Below, one piece after another: positions 45,631 to 54,385 of a stretch of 64,000 nt of DNA. Every line of letters begins with the position of its first letter. Within the stretch, counting starts at the first letter, position 1. Both the position numbers and the translations under genes were made by a program. The notes beneath the pieces are model-generated. The model made no database searches. It saw nothing but the letters and a program-made list of their open reading frames with translations, and was not told where the DNA came from. Origin of the DNA: Paenibacillus sp. Soil787 (GTDB lineage: Bacteria; Bacillota; Bacilli; Paenibacillales; NBRC-103111); contig NZ_LMSP01000001.1 in the NCBI RefSeq assembly GCF_001429545.1, positions 683,196 through 747,195 on the forward strand, given 5' to 3'.

Positions 45631-46182
45631 ATGCCGAAAAAAGTAGTAGTGAACAAAGAACCAGCGAAGAAAGCACCAGCGAAGCAAGAAGCAGTGAAGA
45701 AAGCACCAGCGAAGCAAGAAGCAGTGAAGAAAGCACCAGCGAAGCAAGAAGCAGTGAAGAAAGCACCAACGAAGCAAGAAGCAGTGAAGAAGGCGCCAGT
45801 GAAGAAAGAACTAGCGAAGAAAGAACCAGTGAAGAAAGAACCAGCGAAGCAAGAAAAAGTTATTAAAGAAACAATGAAAAAAGAAATAGTGAGGAATGAA
45901 TTTCCAAGAAATTTATTTGAAATGCAGGAAACAGAAATTGTGAATAATAGATATATGAGAAGCCCGAGTGCAAGGGAGGGGAGAAATGGTATGACGAGAG
46001 TCTCAAGAGAAGAAATTAGTGACAAAATTAATGAAGCGATAGATGCACTCGGAGCCTCAAAGCGCAATGTCACGGCTGACAAACTGAGAAGGGCAGAGGA
46101 AGAAATTGATCGGGCCTTACGGATTCTATTAAAAGCACAACGTGAAATCACCGCGAGAAGAAGTTGGTATATATCAGAGTGA
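45631..46182 (+). CDS. Lysine-rich repeat protein with a possible separate C-terminal product
   Basis: 183 aa. Residues about 10-70 are a KKAPAKQEAV decapeptide repeated four times in near-identical 30-base units, then degenerate KKEPVKKE copies. This histone-H1/AlgP-like tail would bind nucleic acid or an acidic polymer. Residues 121-183 form a different, helical charged domain (SREEISDKINEAIDALGASK, ADKLRRAEEEIDRALRILLK). ATG 45991 (Met121) has its own strong ribosome site (AGGGAGGGG, 45973-45981), so a 63-aa product is possible. The open frames on the opposite strand are compositional. Confidence 0.7.
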   Translation: MPKKVVVNKEPAKKAPAKQEAVKKAPAKQEAVKKAPAKQEAVKKAPTKQEAVKKAPVKKELAKKEPVKKEPAKQEKVIKETMKKEIVRNEFPRNLFEMQETEIVNNRYMRSPSAREGRNGMTRVSREEISDKINEAIDALGASKRNVTADKLRRAEEEIDRALRILLKAQREITARRSWYISE

Positions 46183-46302
46183 AACATATAGGAAGAGACA
46201 AGCAAAGATGAAAATCCTTGCTTTTTTTATTGATCGGTGTTAACATCACTTTCAACGTTATGCGTTTATTTTGAACCAAATAAACAAACGAAAATAAGAT
46301 TT

Positions 46303-46442
46303 GAACCTTCGGGGCAGGGTGTAATTCCCTACCGGCGGTGAGGATACGTAAGTATCTGAAGCCCGCGACTCCTAGCCTGTATAGACTGGGACTGACTTGG
46401 TGAAACTCCAAGGCCGACGGTATAGTCCGGATGAGAGAAGGT
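46303..46442 (+). promoter_or_regulatory. FMN riboswitch (RFN element)
   Basis: The RFN conserved blocks appear in order: CTTCGGGGCAGGGT, AATTCCCTACCGGCGGT, AGCCCGCGA, GACTTGGTGAAACTCCAAG, GCCGACGGTATAGTCCGGAT and GAGAGAAGG. The paired arms of the five-helix junction can be traced. It senses FMN and lies upstream of the EamA carrier gene. Confidence 0.95.
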
Positions 46443-46580
46443 GAAGGACAACTTGTTAAAAATTCAATTTTTAATAGGTCTGTTTGTCAATGCCCCTGTT
46501 GCTTGTCAACAGGGGTATATTGTCTCTTTAGAGGGTTCAATTCAAAACATCATCTAGGGATCTTTGAGCTAATCTCTCAA

Positions 46581-46600
46581 AGTCTCTCCTATTGGGAGGT
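46581..46600 (+). promoter_or_regulatory. Hairpin able to hide the carrier gene's ribosome site
   Basis: CTCTCC-tatt-GGGAGG pairs the Shine-Dalgarno sequence itself, 8 bases before TTG 46608. Further upstream CCCCTGTTG-cttgt-CAACAGGGG (46493-46515) could be the alternative helix. This suggests translational rather than terminator-based control; no good T run follows the RFN. Confidence 0.5.
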
Positions 46601-46607
46601 TTTTGAA

Positions 46608-47570
46608 TTGGAAAATGTATTTAAGCTAGGCAGTAAGCGCGCAAGTTTGTATTCATCAAGCAGCAGGGGTATCAATGGGATCTGGTATGTAGCACTCGGA
46701 GCTACCCTTTGGGGGTTGGACCCTCTTTTTCGAATATTATTGTTGAAGAGTTTCACCTCTTCTCAAATTGTGTTCATTGAGCATTTGCTGCTGGCCTGCT
46801 ATGCGCTTCCGGTGCTGATCAAGTTCCGTAAGTCCTTAGCCGGCAAAATATCACTAGCAGTTATAGGCGCTCTTTTATTTATTTCTTGGGGTGGGTCTGC
46901 CATAGCCACCATACTCTTCACTTCAGCTTTCGCTCACGGGAGTGCAAACTCCGTGCTGCTTTTGCAGAAGCTGCAGCCCTTATTCGCCATTGTATTGGCT
47001 CGTTTACTGCTTAAAGAGACACTGCCTTCCAAATTTTTTGCCTATATCGTAATGGCGCTGCTAGGCACGTATCTATTAACGTTTGGTTTTGGTTCACCGA
47101 GGATGGGCTTGAAGGATTTAGGCACGCTAAGCTGCTTATTTTCAATTCTGGCGGCTGTCTTATGGGGTGGATCGACCGTCATGGGAAAGTTCCTGCTTCA
47201 AAAAAACTTGGATTTCCCTGTTGTCACATCACTTCGCTTCCTGATGGCGATCCCGCTGCTAACGGTTGTTCTTTTGGTAAGTGGTGATACTTGGCATGTA
47301 GGCGGTTCTAGTGGTGATCTGACACTTATCGCAGTCAACCTGCTGTTTCAGGCCTTTTTTCCAGGGTTGATCAGCATGCTCCTCTATTATAAGGGGCTGT
47401 CATCGACGAAGGCATTCTTTGCAACGCTAGCTGAGCTAGCTTTCCCAGCTGTGGGTGTATGCATTAACTGGATCGTATTTGGTCAAAAGCTGACCTTAGG
47501 GCAACTAGTAGGTTTTGTATTTATTTGGTTAACCCTATGGTTAATGAGCCGCAGTAAAAGAAATGTTTAA
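46608..47570 (+). CDS. EamA/DMT-family carrier, predicted riboflavin transporter
   Basis: 320 aa from TTG 46608 (GGGAGG 46594-46599), where similarity begins. Ten helices as two EamA repeats (YVALGATLWGLDPLF at the start; SILAAVLWGGSTVMGK in the second half). The FMN riboswitch upstream argues for riboflavin uptake, similar in principle to RibN carriers of the same superfamily; Bacillota normally use RibU with this riboswitch. The longer reading frame to 46431 would run through the riboswitch end and is not used. Confidence 0.7.
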   Translation: MENVFKLGSKRASLYSSSSRGINGIWYVALGATLWGLDPLFRILLLKSFTSSQIVFIEHLLLACYALPVLIKFRKSLAGKISLAVIGALLFISWGGSAIATILFTSAFAHGSANSVLLLQKLQPLFAIVLARLLLKETLPSKFFAYIVMALLGTYLLTFGFGSPRMGLKDLGTLSCLFSILAAVLWGGSTVMGKFLLQKNLDFPVVTSLRFLMAIPLLTVVLLVSGDTWHVGGSSGDLTLIAVNLLFQAFFPGLISMLLYYKGLSSTKAFFATLAELAFPAVGVCINWIVFGQKLTLGQLVGFVFIWLTLWLMSRSKRNV

Positions 47571-47620
47571 GCCATATCAAACAAGAATTTCGATCATCTA
47601 AAGTAACTAGATTTGCTGAG

Positions 47621-47795
47621 AGAACGTAGATGCGCTATTTGGATGAAAAACACCTAAATACATGAGGAAGAGGAACGACGATGCGCTATTTTGCTGTTTC
47701 TGCCTCCCGATCGTTCATTTTGATTAAATAGCGCCCTCATGTTCCTCATACTTGATTTTTAGTATAAATTTCCTAAAATAACGAATCGACGTTCC
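47621..47795. repeat. Locus B of the GGAACG...TATTT motif (4 units)
   Basis: Forward units at 47621-47640 (first base A) and 47672-47691; reversed units at 47726-47745 and 47776-47795. The two orientations face each other. No gene lies in 47571-47945. Confidence 0.9.
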
Positions 47796-47841
47796 GCGAA
47801 CATGAGGTCAGTCGACATTTGCTTGGCAATCGATAGAAAAC

Positions 47842-47884
47842 AAAAAATGAGATGGCAAGGAACCCTTGCCATCTCATTTTTTTT
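47842..47884. terminator. Bidirectional terminator between the carrier and azoreductase genes
   Basis: ATGAGATGGCAAGG, loop AAC, CCTTGCCATCTCAT, with A run before and T run after. A near twin stands at 57436-57499. Confidence 0.9.
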
Positions 47885-47945
47885 GTTTTCTGTGCCCCTA
47901 AGTGAATATTTACCCTTATGGGACACGACAACCCTTTCTTTTTTC

Positions 47946-48581
47946 TTAGAAACGAGTTGCAAGATCTTTTGCTTTTGCAATTGCTTTTTCTTTAATGGAT
48001 TGCGCTTGATCCGGCGCTACAGCCATGCCTTCAACAAAAATGCCTTCGAAGGACGGGATACCGTAGAATTGTGAGACTTTTTTCAGGTAGCTGAAGCCAC
48101 TTTCAAATGCTGCAGCAGGGCCTTCGGAATAAATGCCGCCGCTCGCTTGAATGTGTAGTCCTTTTTTGTTTGTCAACAAACCAACTGGACCACTTTCTGT
48201 ATATTTGAAAGTTTTACCTGCTACGGAAACTGCATCAATGTAAGCTTTCAATACTGGAGGGAATGAGAAGTTCCACATTGGAGAAACGAAAACATATTTA
48301 TCTGCAGCTACGAATTGGTCAACGAGAGCACCTAAACGTGCTACTTTTGCTTTTTCTGCATCAGACAACTGGTCAAAAGCTGTTCCTGATTGAAGTTTTC
48401 CCCAACCGCTGAATACATCAGCATCAATTTGAGGAATATCTTCTTTGAACAGATCCACAGAAATAACCTCATCTGATGGATTCGCTTCACGGTACGCCTC
48501 GACAAATTCTTTACCTACCGCTAGGCTGAAAGATGTTTGGTGATCGTGCGGGTGAGCAGTGATATAAAGTACTGTTGCCAT
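47946..48581 (-). CDS. azoR: FMN-dependent NADH-azoreductase
   Basis: 211 aa, flavodoxin-like fold. N-terminus [44 protein letters not shown] (FMN-binding PMWNFS..P) and the IQASGGIYS segment are those of AzoR. Reduces quinones, azo compounds and nitro groups using NADH. AAGGGAAG precedes the start on the minus strand. A palindrome at 48605-48631 upstream probably controls it. Confidence 0.9.
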   Translation of the reverse strand: MATVLYITAHPHDHQTSFSLAVGKEFVEAYREANPSDEVISVDLFKEDIPQIDADVFSGWGKLQSGTAFDQLSDAEKAKVARLGALVDQFVAADKYVFVSPMWNFSFPPVLKAYIDAVSVAGKTFKYTESGPVGLLTNKKGLHIQASGGIYSEGPAAAFESGFSYLKKVSQFYGIPSFEGIFVEGMAVAPDQAQSIKEKAIAKAKDLATRF

Positions 48582-48604
48582 AATTAATAACTTCCCTTCT
48601 ATAC

Positions 48605-48631
48605 TTATAATAATTACAGTTGTTATTATAA
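48605..48631 (-). promoter_or_regulatory. Probable operator of azoR
   Basis: TTATAATA-N11-TATTATAA, 24 bases before the start codon. Quinone or thiol-stress repressors often control such genes; the regulator is not in this window. The rest of 48632-48841 has no gene, only a weak hairpin ending in seven T near 48730. Confidence 0.5.
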
Positions 48632-48841
48632 CTTATTTTGCGTAAATTTCAAACAATAAATTAGTAACTTATAATATGTTCAAAAAAGGATCGCTCAAGG
48701 AGCATGTTTAGCTCGCAAAGAGGCGGTCTTTTTTTATGAAAAGCAGCATAAGAAAGTAATCAAGGTGTTTGATACTTTTGAAGATTTACAAATTGTTATC
48801 TTGTGGTTAACACGCGACAAATAGTTCAGCGTTATTTTAAA

Positions 48842-48862
48842 TATGTGGGAACGGTCTCACAT
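48842..48862 (+). promoter_or_regulatory. LacI-type operator
   Basis: ATGTGGGAACGGTCTCACAT: palindromic ends with a GAACGGTC centre typical of LacI/CcpA-class sites. Located 20 bases before the lacI-family gene, so autoregulation is likely. Confidence 0.65.
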
Positions 48863-48881
48863 GAAGAAATGAGGTTGCAGC

Positions 48882-49889
48882 ATGGAGCTTACGATTAAGG
48901 AAATTGCCCTGCGTGCCGGTGTATCCAAATCAACCGTATCGCGAGTGATTTCTGGCAAGGGCTATACCAGCTTGGAGGTACGCGATAAGGTGCTCCAGCT
49001 GATTGAAGAATTGCAATATAAGCCCAACGCAGTGGCGAGGGCTATGGTTTCACAGAGAACGCATAACATTGGCGTCCTGATTTATCGCCGGCACCATCCT
49101 ATTGCGTCGCATCCGTTTTATGGCAAGATTCTTGATGCCATTTTAATGACAGCTGCAAGCTTAAATTATTCCGTTTTCGTTACGACGGATCATGAAATGT
49201 CACTGCGGTCTGCTGATTTCATGATGGAAAAAAGGGTGGATGGACTGATCCTGATCAGCCGCTTGCAGCAGAACGTCATTGATTACATCGCTAACTTCGG
49301 AGTTCCCTACGTGATGGTCAATGGTTCCACGGATGTCGACGGGGTCATGCATATTGTCAATCAAGACGAGGAAGGCGGGCGGATGGTCGCCGAGTACCTA
49401 ACAGATGTAGGACATCGTCAGATTTTCGTGATCGCAGGGCCGCAGACGCATCGCAGCCACAATTTGAGGCTTAAAGGTTTTAAGAATTACATGGCAGGAA
49501 TGGGGGCACCGATCCCAACATCATCGATCTTGCAGGCATCGACTTCCACCTTCGGAGAAGGGTATGAGTTAATGCGCAGCCATTGGGAGCAGTTTCGTGC
49601 AGGCGGGTTTACAGCGCTATTTGCCACCAACGATATGATAGCGCTGGGTGCCATGAAGTTTATGTTGGAACAATCGATACGCATTCCTGAACAGGTGGCG
49701 GTTGTAGGCTTTGATGATATTGATTTTGCCGCTATGTTCTCACCCTCGTTAACAACCATCAGGGTGAATACAGAGGAGATGGGAACCCAGGCCTTTAGCT
49801 TGTTAGACAAGCTTATCCGCCAGGAAGCGAACATTGAGAATCCCAAGCAGCTTGTACCCAGATTGATTGTCCGGCAATCAACTGAGTAA
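48882..49889 (+). CDS. LacI-family transcriptional regulator
   Basis: 335 aa. HTH TIKEIALRAGVSKSTVSRVI (residues 3-22) and hinge YKPNAVARAM, then a periplasmic-binding-like sensor (NIGVLIYRR; ATNDMIALGAMKFM; VAVVGFDDIDFAAMFSPSLTTI, read in parts). Opens an eight-gene run of importer and phosphoesterase genes and is probably its regulator. Next gene 29 bases later. Confidence 0.9.
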   Translation: MELTIKEIALRAGVSKSTVSRVISGKGYTSLEVRDKVLQLIEELQYKPNAVARAMVSQRTHNIGVLIYRRHHPIASHPFYGKILDAILMTAASLNYSVFVTTDHEMSLRSADFMMEKRVDGLILISRLQQNVIDYIANFGVPYVMVNGSTDVDGVMHIVNQDEEGGRMVAEYLTDVGHRQIFVIAGPQTHRSHNLRLKGFKNYMAGMGAPIPTSSILQASTSTFGEGYELMRSHWEQFRAGGFTALFATNDMIALGAMKFMLEQSIRIPEQVAVVGFDDIDFAAMFSPSLTTIRVNTEEMGTQAFSLLDKLIRQEANIENPKQLVPRLIVRQSTE

Positions 49890-49918
49890 ATTCTCTCGAA
49901 AAGGAGTGGTTAGTCCGT

Positions 49919-50743
49919 ATGCGTTGGTATTTAAAAGCGATAGGCCCACGGAAAATCATGGAATTTATCATACTTGTTGTGTTCGTTATCTTTTTCTTAG
50001 GCCCACTGCTCAACCTGGCTATACTGGCTTTTACAGGCAAATGGGCTTACCCGGATGTCTTGCCGCACGAATGGTCATTGAAATGGTGGACATTTGTGTT
50101 CCAGCAGGAGGATATTGCGAAATCGATCGGCTTGTCATTTATGATCGCATCCATCGTGACTGCACTATCTATTGTGCTTTGTATCCCAGCAGCCTATGCG
50201 TTTGCCCGCATACGTTTTCCACTTAGTCGATTCTTTTTGTTCTCATTTCTACTGACACATGCTTTTCCGAAAATGGGACTTTATGTTTCGATCGCTGTAC
50301 TCTTTTACAAACTCGGACTGATGAACACTTTGATAGGCGTTGTTTTGATCCATATGATCAATGTGCTCATGTTCATGACCTGGATTCCAACGGCTGCTTT
50401 CCGCAATGTGCATACAGCTCAGGAGGAATCCGCGAGGGATGTGGGGGCGAGCCCGTTCCGTGTTTTCCGCAGTATTACGCTGCCGATGGCGATGCCAGGT
50501 ATTATCGTGGCTTCGATCTTTACTTTCCTTAACTCGCTTGATGAGGCTCAGGGCACCTTCCTGGTGGGCATCCCCAATTATAAAACGATGCCGATCGTCA
50601 TGTACTCGATCATCAGTGATTATCCAGCCTACGCTGGCGCTGTATTTTCTATTATTCTGACGGCGCCTACGATCATCCTCCTGCTGGCAGCGCAGCGATT
50701 TGTAAGTGCAGATATTATGTCCAGTGGCTTCCAACTCAAATGA
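49919..50743 (+). CDS. ABC transporter permease (PotC/ThiP-like)
   Basis: 274 aa, six helices; EAA loop EESARDVGASPFRVFRSITLP. AAGGAG lies ahead of ATG 49919. The polyamine/iron/phosphonate permease class differs from the sugar permeases elsewhere in the window. Partners are the ATPase (50840), binding protein (51897) and second permease (53075). Confidence 0.85.
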   Translation: MRWYLKAIGPRKIMEFIILVVFVIFFLGPLLNLAILAFTGKWAYPDVLPHEWSLKWWTFVFQQEDIAKSIGLSFMIASIVTALSIVLCIPAAYAFARIRFPLSRFFLFSFLLTHAFPKMGLYVSIAVLFYKLGLMNTLIGVVLIHMINVLMFMTWIPTAAFRNVHTAQEESARDVGASPFRVFRSITLPMAMPGIIVASIFTFLNSLDEAQGTFLVGIPNYKTMPIVMYSIISDYPAYAGAVFSIILTAPTIILLLAAQRFVSADIMSSGFQLK

Positions 50744-50839
50744 CGATAGACTAGTTAGCAAAGCGTATGGTTCCGATGCGAGTTTTGTTTCGAAGTATCG
50801 CTTAGAAGCAACGCCCAACAAAACTTTTAGGGGGCACTT

Positions 50840-51871
50840 ATGGAAATTCAGCTTTCCGTTCAACAATTGACGAAGCGTTATAAAACAGGAGAAGGCGTAA
50901 CTGGAATCTCCCTGGATGTTCGCAAAGGCGAGTTAATTACACTGCTGGGCCCTTCAGGGTGCGGTAAAACAACGGTGCTTCGCAGCATCGGAGGATTTCT
51001 CGACCCCGATTCAGGCGACATTCTCATTGAGGGTAAAAGCGTGCTAAAAGCACCTCCGGAAAAACGTCCGACTTCCATGGTGTTTCAAGGTTACAATCTA
51101 TGGCCGCATATGACGGTTTTTGACAACCTGGCATTCGGTCTCAAAATACGCAAGATGAAAAAGGCTGATATCGATAAGGCTGTTAACGAAGTGCTTCAGC
51201 TGGTTCGCTTGCCTGGAGCAGAGCTTAAATATCCAGGTCAACTTTCAGGCGGTCAGCAGCAGCGGATAGCGGTTGCGAGATCCCTGCTCCTTAAGCCTGC
51301 CGTTCTTTTGCTGGATGAACCCTTTTCTGCACTCGATGCGAAGCTTCGTCATGAAATGAGAGAAGAGCTGCGAGAAATTCAATCTAAGACAGGTCTTACT
51401 ATGGTATTTGTCACTCATGATCAAGAAGAAGCGCTATCGATTTCAGATCGCATTGTCGTTATGAACCAAGGCAATATTGAGCAAATTGCTACTCCACAAG
51501 AAATTTACGATGAACCGAGTTCGCTTTTTGTTTCCCAATTTATCGGTAAAATGAACTTTTTGAAAGGGGTGATCACAGCCGGCGGGTTGACCGTAGGGCA
51601 TCTAAGTTTTCCAAATACAAAAAAACTGTCCGGGCAAGTAAATGTGGCTGTTCGACCTGAAGACGTGATGATAGAAGGGGAAGAGGGACAAGGCCTTTCC
51701 GGAGTGATCAAACAGGTTATGGTACTTGGGCATTATGCCGAAGTGTCCATCGATTTGCCAGAGTACGGTACAATCCGGGCGTTTCAACCACGGGATTTCG
51801 TCAAGGATTTTTATACAGGGCAACAAGTAAAAGTAAACTTTGCCAAAGTTTTAGCCTATCCAGAAAATTAG
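50840..51871 (+). CDS. ABC transporter ATP-binding protein with TOBE domain
   Basis: 343 aa. Walker A GPSGCGKTT (about 36-44), Q-loop VFQGYNLWPHMTVFDN, signature LSGGQQQR, Walker B LLLDEPFSALD, H-loop VTHDQ. The C-terminal 110 residues are a TOBE/MalK-like regulatory domain (VAVRPEDVMI). PotA/FbpC-like. GGGGGCAC precedes it. Confidence 0.9.
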   Translation: MEIQLSVQQLTKRYKTGEGVTGISLDVRKGELITLLGPSGCGKTTVLRSIGGFLDPDSGDILIEGKSVLKAPPEKRPTSMVFQGYNLWPHMTVFDNLAFGLKIRKMKKADIDKAVNEVLQLVRLPGAELKYPGQLSGGQQQRIAVARSLLLKPAVLLLDEPFSALDAKLRHEMREELREIQSKTGLTMVFVTHDQEEALSISDRIVVMNQGNIEQIATPQEIYDEPSSLFVSQFIGKMNFLKGVITAGGLTVGHLSFPNTKKLSGQVNVAVRPEDVMIEGEEGQGLSGVIKQVMVLGHYAEVSIDLPEYGTIRAFQPRDFVKDFYTGQQVKVNFAKVLAYPEN

Positions 51872-51896
51872 ACCCATATCCAAGGAGGAATTATCT

Positions 51897-53078
51897 ATGT
51901 TTCGCAAGATATCCGCTGTTATGTTAGTGACATTAATGACCGCTACCGCTGTTTTTGTATCCGGGTGCGGCAGTTCTTCAACAAATGCAGGTTCCGCAGC
52001 TCAAAGCTCCAGTCCGGCCAAGGAAACAGCTGGTACTAAACAACAGCCTGTCGAGTTTAACTTCTATTTTACCGGCTCACAAAATGTAAAAGATCTATGG
52101 GATACGCTGATTCCTATGTTCGAGAAACAAAATGCGGATGTTAAAGTGAAACCCGTTTACATTCCTTCGGGAACAGGTGCACAACCAACCTATGACCGTA
52201 TTACGGCTGCCAAGCAAGCTAACAAAGGCTCAGGCGATATCGATTTATATGAAGATGGCTTGTCTTATGTAACTCGCGGGCAAAAAGATGGCCTATGGGA
52301 CACTTTGCCAGGTGACAAAATTAAAAACTTGGCAAATGTCGATGAGAAAACGTTAAAAGATATCTCCAATCTCGCTATTCCTTATCGTTCCTCTGCGGTC
52401 GTATTGGCATATAACAGTGATAAAGTAAAGACACCTCCAACTAATTTGGATGATCTGTATGATTGGATTAAGAAAAATCCAGCCAAATTCGCTTACAATG
52501 ATCCATCCACAGGGGGTTCCGGAAATTCTTTTGTAGCGACAACGCTGTATAAATTCCTGCCAGAAGAAGCTATCCATAATTCCGATCCAAGTGTTGAAAA
52601 AGGGTGGGATCAAGGCTTTGCGCTGCTCAAGGATCTGGGGAAATCCGTTTACGGCAAAGGAATATATCCAAAGAAAAACCAAGGTACTTTAGATTTATTG
52701 ACAAGTGGTGAAGTGGATATGATACCGGCATGGTCAGATATGGTTCTTGAGCAATTGGCGAAAGGTCAGCTTCCAAAAACAACAAAAATGGCGCAAATCA
52801 AGCCTGGATTTAACGGCGGACCAACCTACTTAATGGTACCTAAGCTATCTGAAAAGAAGGATGCCGTATACAAATTCTTGAACTTCGTTCTTTCTTCTGA
52901 GGCACAAGCCGTGGTTGTAGACAAAATGCATGGTTTCCCAGGGATCAAGCTTTCCAATATGTCCAAAGAAATTCAAGACTCATTCAAAGGTGCATCCGAA
53001 GGATTCCGCTCCTTCAATATCGGCGAACTGGACAAAGATATGACCAAACGCTGGCAAAGTGAAGTTGCTGCCCAATGA
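51897..53078 (+). CDS. ABC transporter substrate-binding lipoprotein
   Basis: 393 aa, family 1 binding protein related to iron/polyamine/phosphonate binders. Signal peptide with lipobox VSGC (Cys near 24) and a Ser/Ala linker. Later features: IPSGTGAQPTYDRI, VLAYNSDKVKTPP, NDPSTGGSGNSFVAT, and MIPAWSDMVLEQLA. NDPSTGGSG resembles the anion-binding turns of phosphate-ester binders; the ligand is inferred as a phosphoester. Overlaps the next gene by 4 bases. Confidence 0.85.
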   Translation: MFRKISAVMLVTLMTATAVFVSGCGSSSTNAGSAAQSSSPAKETAGTKQQPVEFNFYFTGSQNVKDLWDTLIPMFEKQNADVKVKPVYIPSGTGAQPTYDRITAAKQANKGSGDIDLYEDGLSYVTRGQKDGLWDTLPGDKIKNLANVDEKTLKDISNLAIPYRSSAVVLAYNSDKVKTPPTNLDDLYDWIKKNPAKFAYNDPSTGGSGNSFVATTLYKFLPEEAIHNSDPSVEKGWDQGFALLKDLGKSVYGKGIYPKKNQGTLDLLTSGEVDMIPAWSDMVLEQLAKGQLPKTTKMAQIKPGFNGGPTYLMVPKLSEKKDAVYKFLNFVLSSEAQAVVVDKMHGFPGIKLSNMSKEIQDSFKGASEGFRSFNIGELDKDMTKRWQSEVAAQ

Positions 53079-53920
53079 GTAAACAAATGAAAATGGGGAT
53101 ACTGGGATTGCTTCTGGTCATCCCCTCTTTTTTATTGCTCTTTGTCACTGTCGTCATTCCGATCATCATTTCCTTCAAAGAAAGCTTGACCAATAAGTCT
53201 GGCGGTTACGATTTGTCCAATTATACGTATTTATTTACCGATAAGCTGATGCGCTCCAACATTATTTTTACACTGGAAGTAACGATTGTTTCGGTCATTC
53301 TCGTACTAATTATCAGCTACGCCCTAGCGGCTTATATGAGGTTCAATAACGGTTCGATGGTGAAATGGATTCGCAACATGTATATGATACCAATCTTTAT
53401 CCCATCCGTTATCGCAACGTACGGTTTAATTCAACTGCTTGGCAACCACGGTTGGGTATCCCGCATGTTACTTCTGATCAACGGAGGGGAGATGCCCCGT
53501 ATTATTTTTGATATGAAGGGGATTATTATCGCTAATTTGTGGTTTAACATTCCATTTACAACGATGCTGCTTGGGTCGGCTTTATCCGCTGTTCCCAATT
53601 CTGTCATTGAAAGTGCGAAGGATGTTGGGGCACGCAGATTGCAAATCTTCGTCCGCTTCATTTTGCCGCTTACTTATAAGACTTTGCTCGTTGCCATTAC
53701 TTTTGTGTTCATGGGCGTGATCGGTTCGTTTACGGCACCATTTCTGATTGGACCCAATGCTCCACAAATGCTAGGGGTATCCATGGAACAAGTTTTCGGT
53801 GTTTTCCAAGAAAAACAACTAGCTGCGGCTATCGCTTTCTTTACGTTCCTGCTATGTTCAGTAATGGGATACTTTTATATCCGCAGTATGATCACGGAAG
53901 AGAGCGCGAGGTCACGATGA
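53075..53920 (+). CDS. ABC transporter permease (PotB-like)
   Basis: 281 aa, six helices; EAA loop IESAKDVGARRLQIFVRFILP. Starts by ATGA overlap with the binding-protein gene and ends by ATGA overlap with the next, showing tight coupling. Confidence 0.85.
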   Translation: MSKQMKMGILGLLLVIPSFLLLFVTVVIPIIISFKESLTNKSGGYDLSNYTYLFTDKLMRSNIIFTLEVTIVSVILVLIISYALAAYMRFNNGSMVKWIRNMYMIPIFIPSVIATYGLIQLLGNHGWVSRMLLLINGGEMPRIIFDMKGIIIANLWFNIPFTTMLLGSALSAVPNSVIESAKDVGARRLQIFVRFILPLTYKTLLVAITFVFMGVIGSFTAPFLIGPNAPQMLGVSMEQVFGVFQEKQLAAAIAFFTFLLCSVMGYFYIRSMITEESARSR

Positions 53921-54381
53921 ATCAACTTATTCTGGATGTACAAGGAATTGTACATCCCAATTCCTCCAAAACCCATATATCGTATCGGTTTCACTTAGGA
54001 GCTCAGGGTGGTAAGCTAAGGATCCATTTTGCTTATGAACCCAAAAATCTAGATGATCAGGAACAATCGAAAACGATGATTTTTGAGAGTATAGACAAGT
54101 ATACGGAACCCAATCAGCGGGAGCGAATTCAAGCGAAATGGGAATCCTTCCTGCCGCTGAAAAACTTAATAACCGTATCCGTCGACGACCCCGAACGGCA
54201 CCGCGGTGCGGGGCATCGGCATGATCCTGATCAGCTTTTGGTTATTAGTGAATTGGAAGCTTCACCAGGTTTTGTTAGCGGTAAAATGCTAGCAGGCATG
54301 TGGCACGTTACGTTAAGTTTGCATGCGATTGTTACAGAAAGCTGCCGTTACGCATTGCAAATTCATCGAGTGGAGGAATAG
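53917..54381 (+). CDS. Uncharacterised protein preceding a PHP phosphoesterase (154 aa)
   Basis: ATG 53917 overlaps the permease stop. I do not recognise a named domain. It is beta-rich with a repeated extended pattern (THISYRFHLGAQGGKLRIHF; VISELEASPGFVSGKMLAGM, then WHVTLSLHAIV). In CehA/McbA-type metallohydrolases a similar-sized domain often precedes the PHP domain in one chain; here it would be split off as a separate gene, with the PHP gene starting 4 bases after its stop. A complex of the two products is likely but inferred. Confidence 0.6.
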   Translation: MNQLILDVQGIVHPNSSKTHISYRFHLGAQGGKLRIHFAYEPKNLDDQEQSKTMIFESIDKYTEPNQRERIQAKWESFLPLKNLITVSVDDPERHRGAGHRHDPDQLLVISELEASPGFVSGKMLAGMWHVTLSLHAIVTESCRYALQIHRVEE

Positions 54382-54385
54382 CGGC

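Noticed and set aside
45409..46205. Long minus-strand frames rich in Ser, Phe, Leu and Cys
   Set aside because: They are the complement of the lysine-rich repeat gene; open only because of its biased codons, with no ribosome site or similarity.
46431..46607. Longer start for the EamA carrier
   Set aside because: It would begin inside the FMN riboswitch and encode a Cys-rich sequence unlike any carrier N-terminus.
53854..53916. Earlier start of the 154-aa gene inside the permease gene
   Set aside because: ATG 53917 has the ATGA overlap used throughout this operon; the earlier codons are the permease end in another frame.
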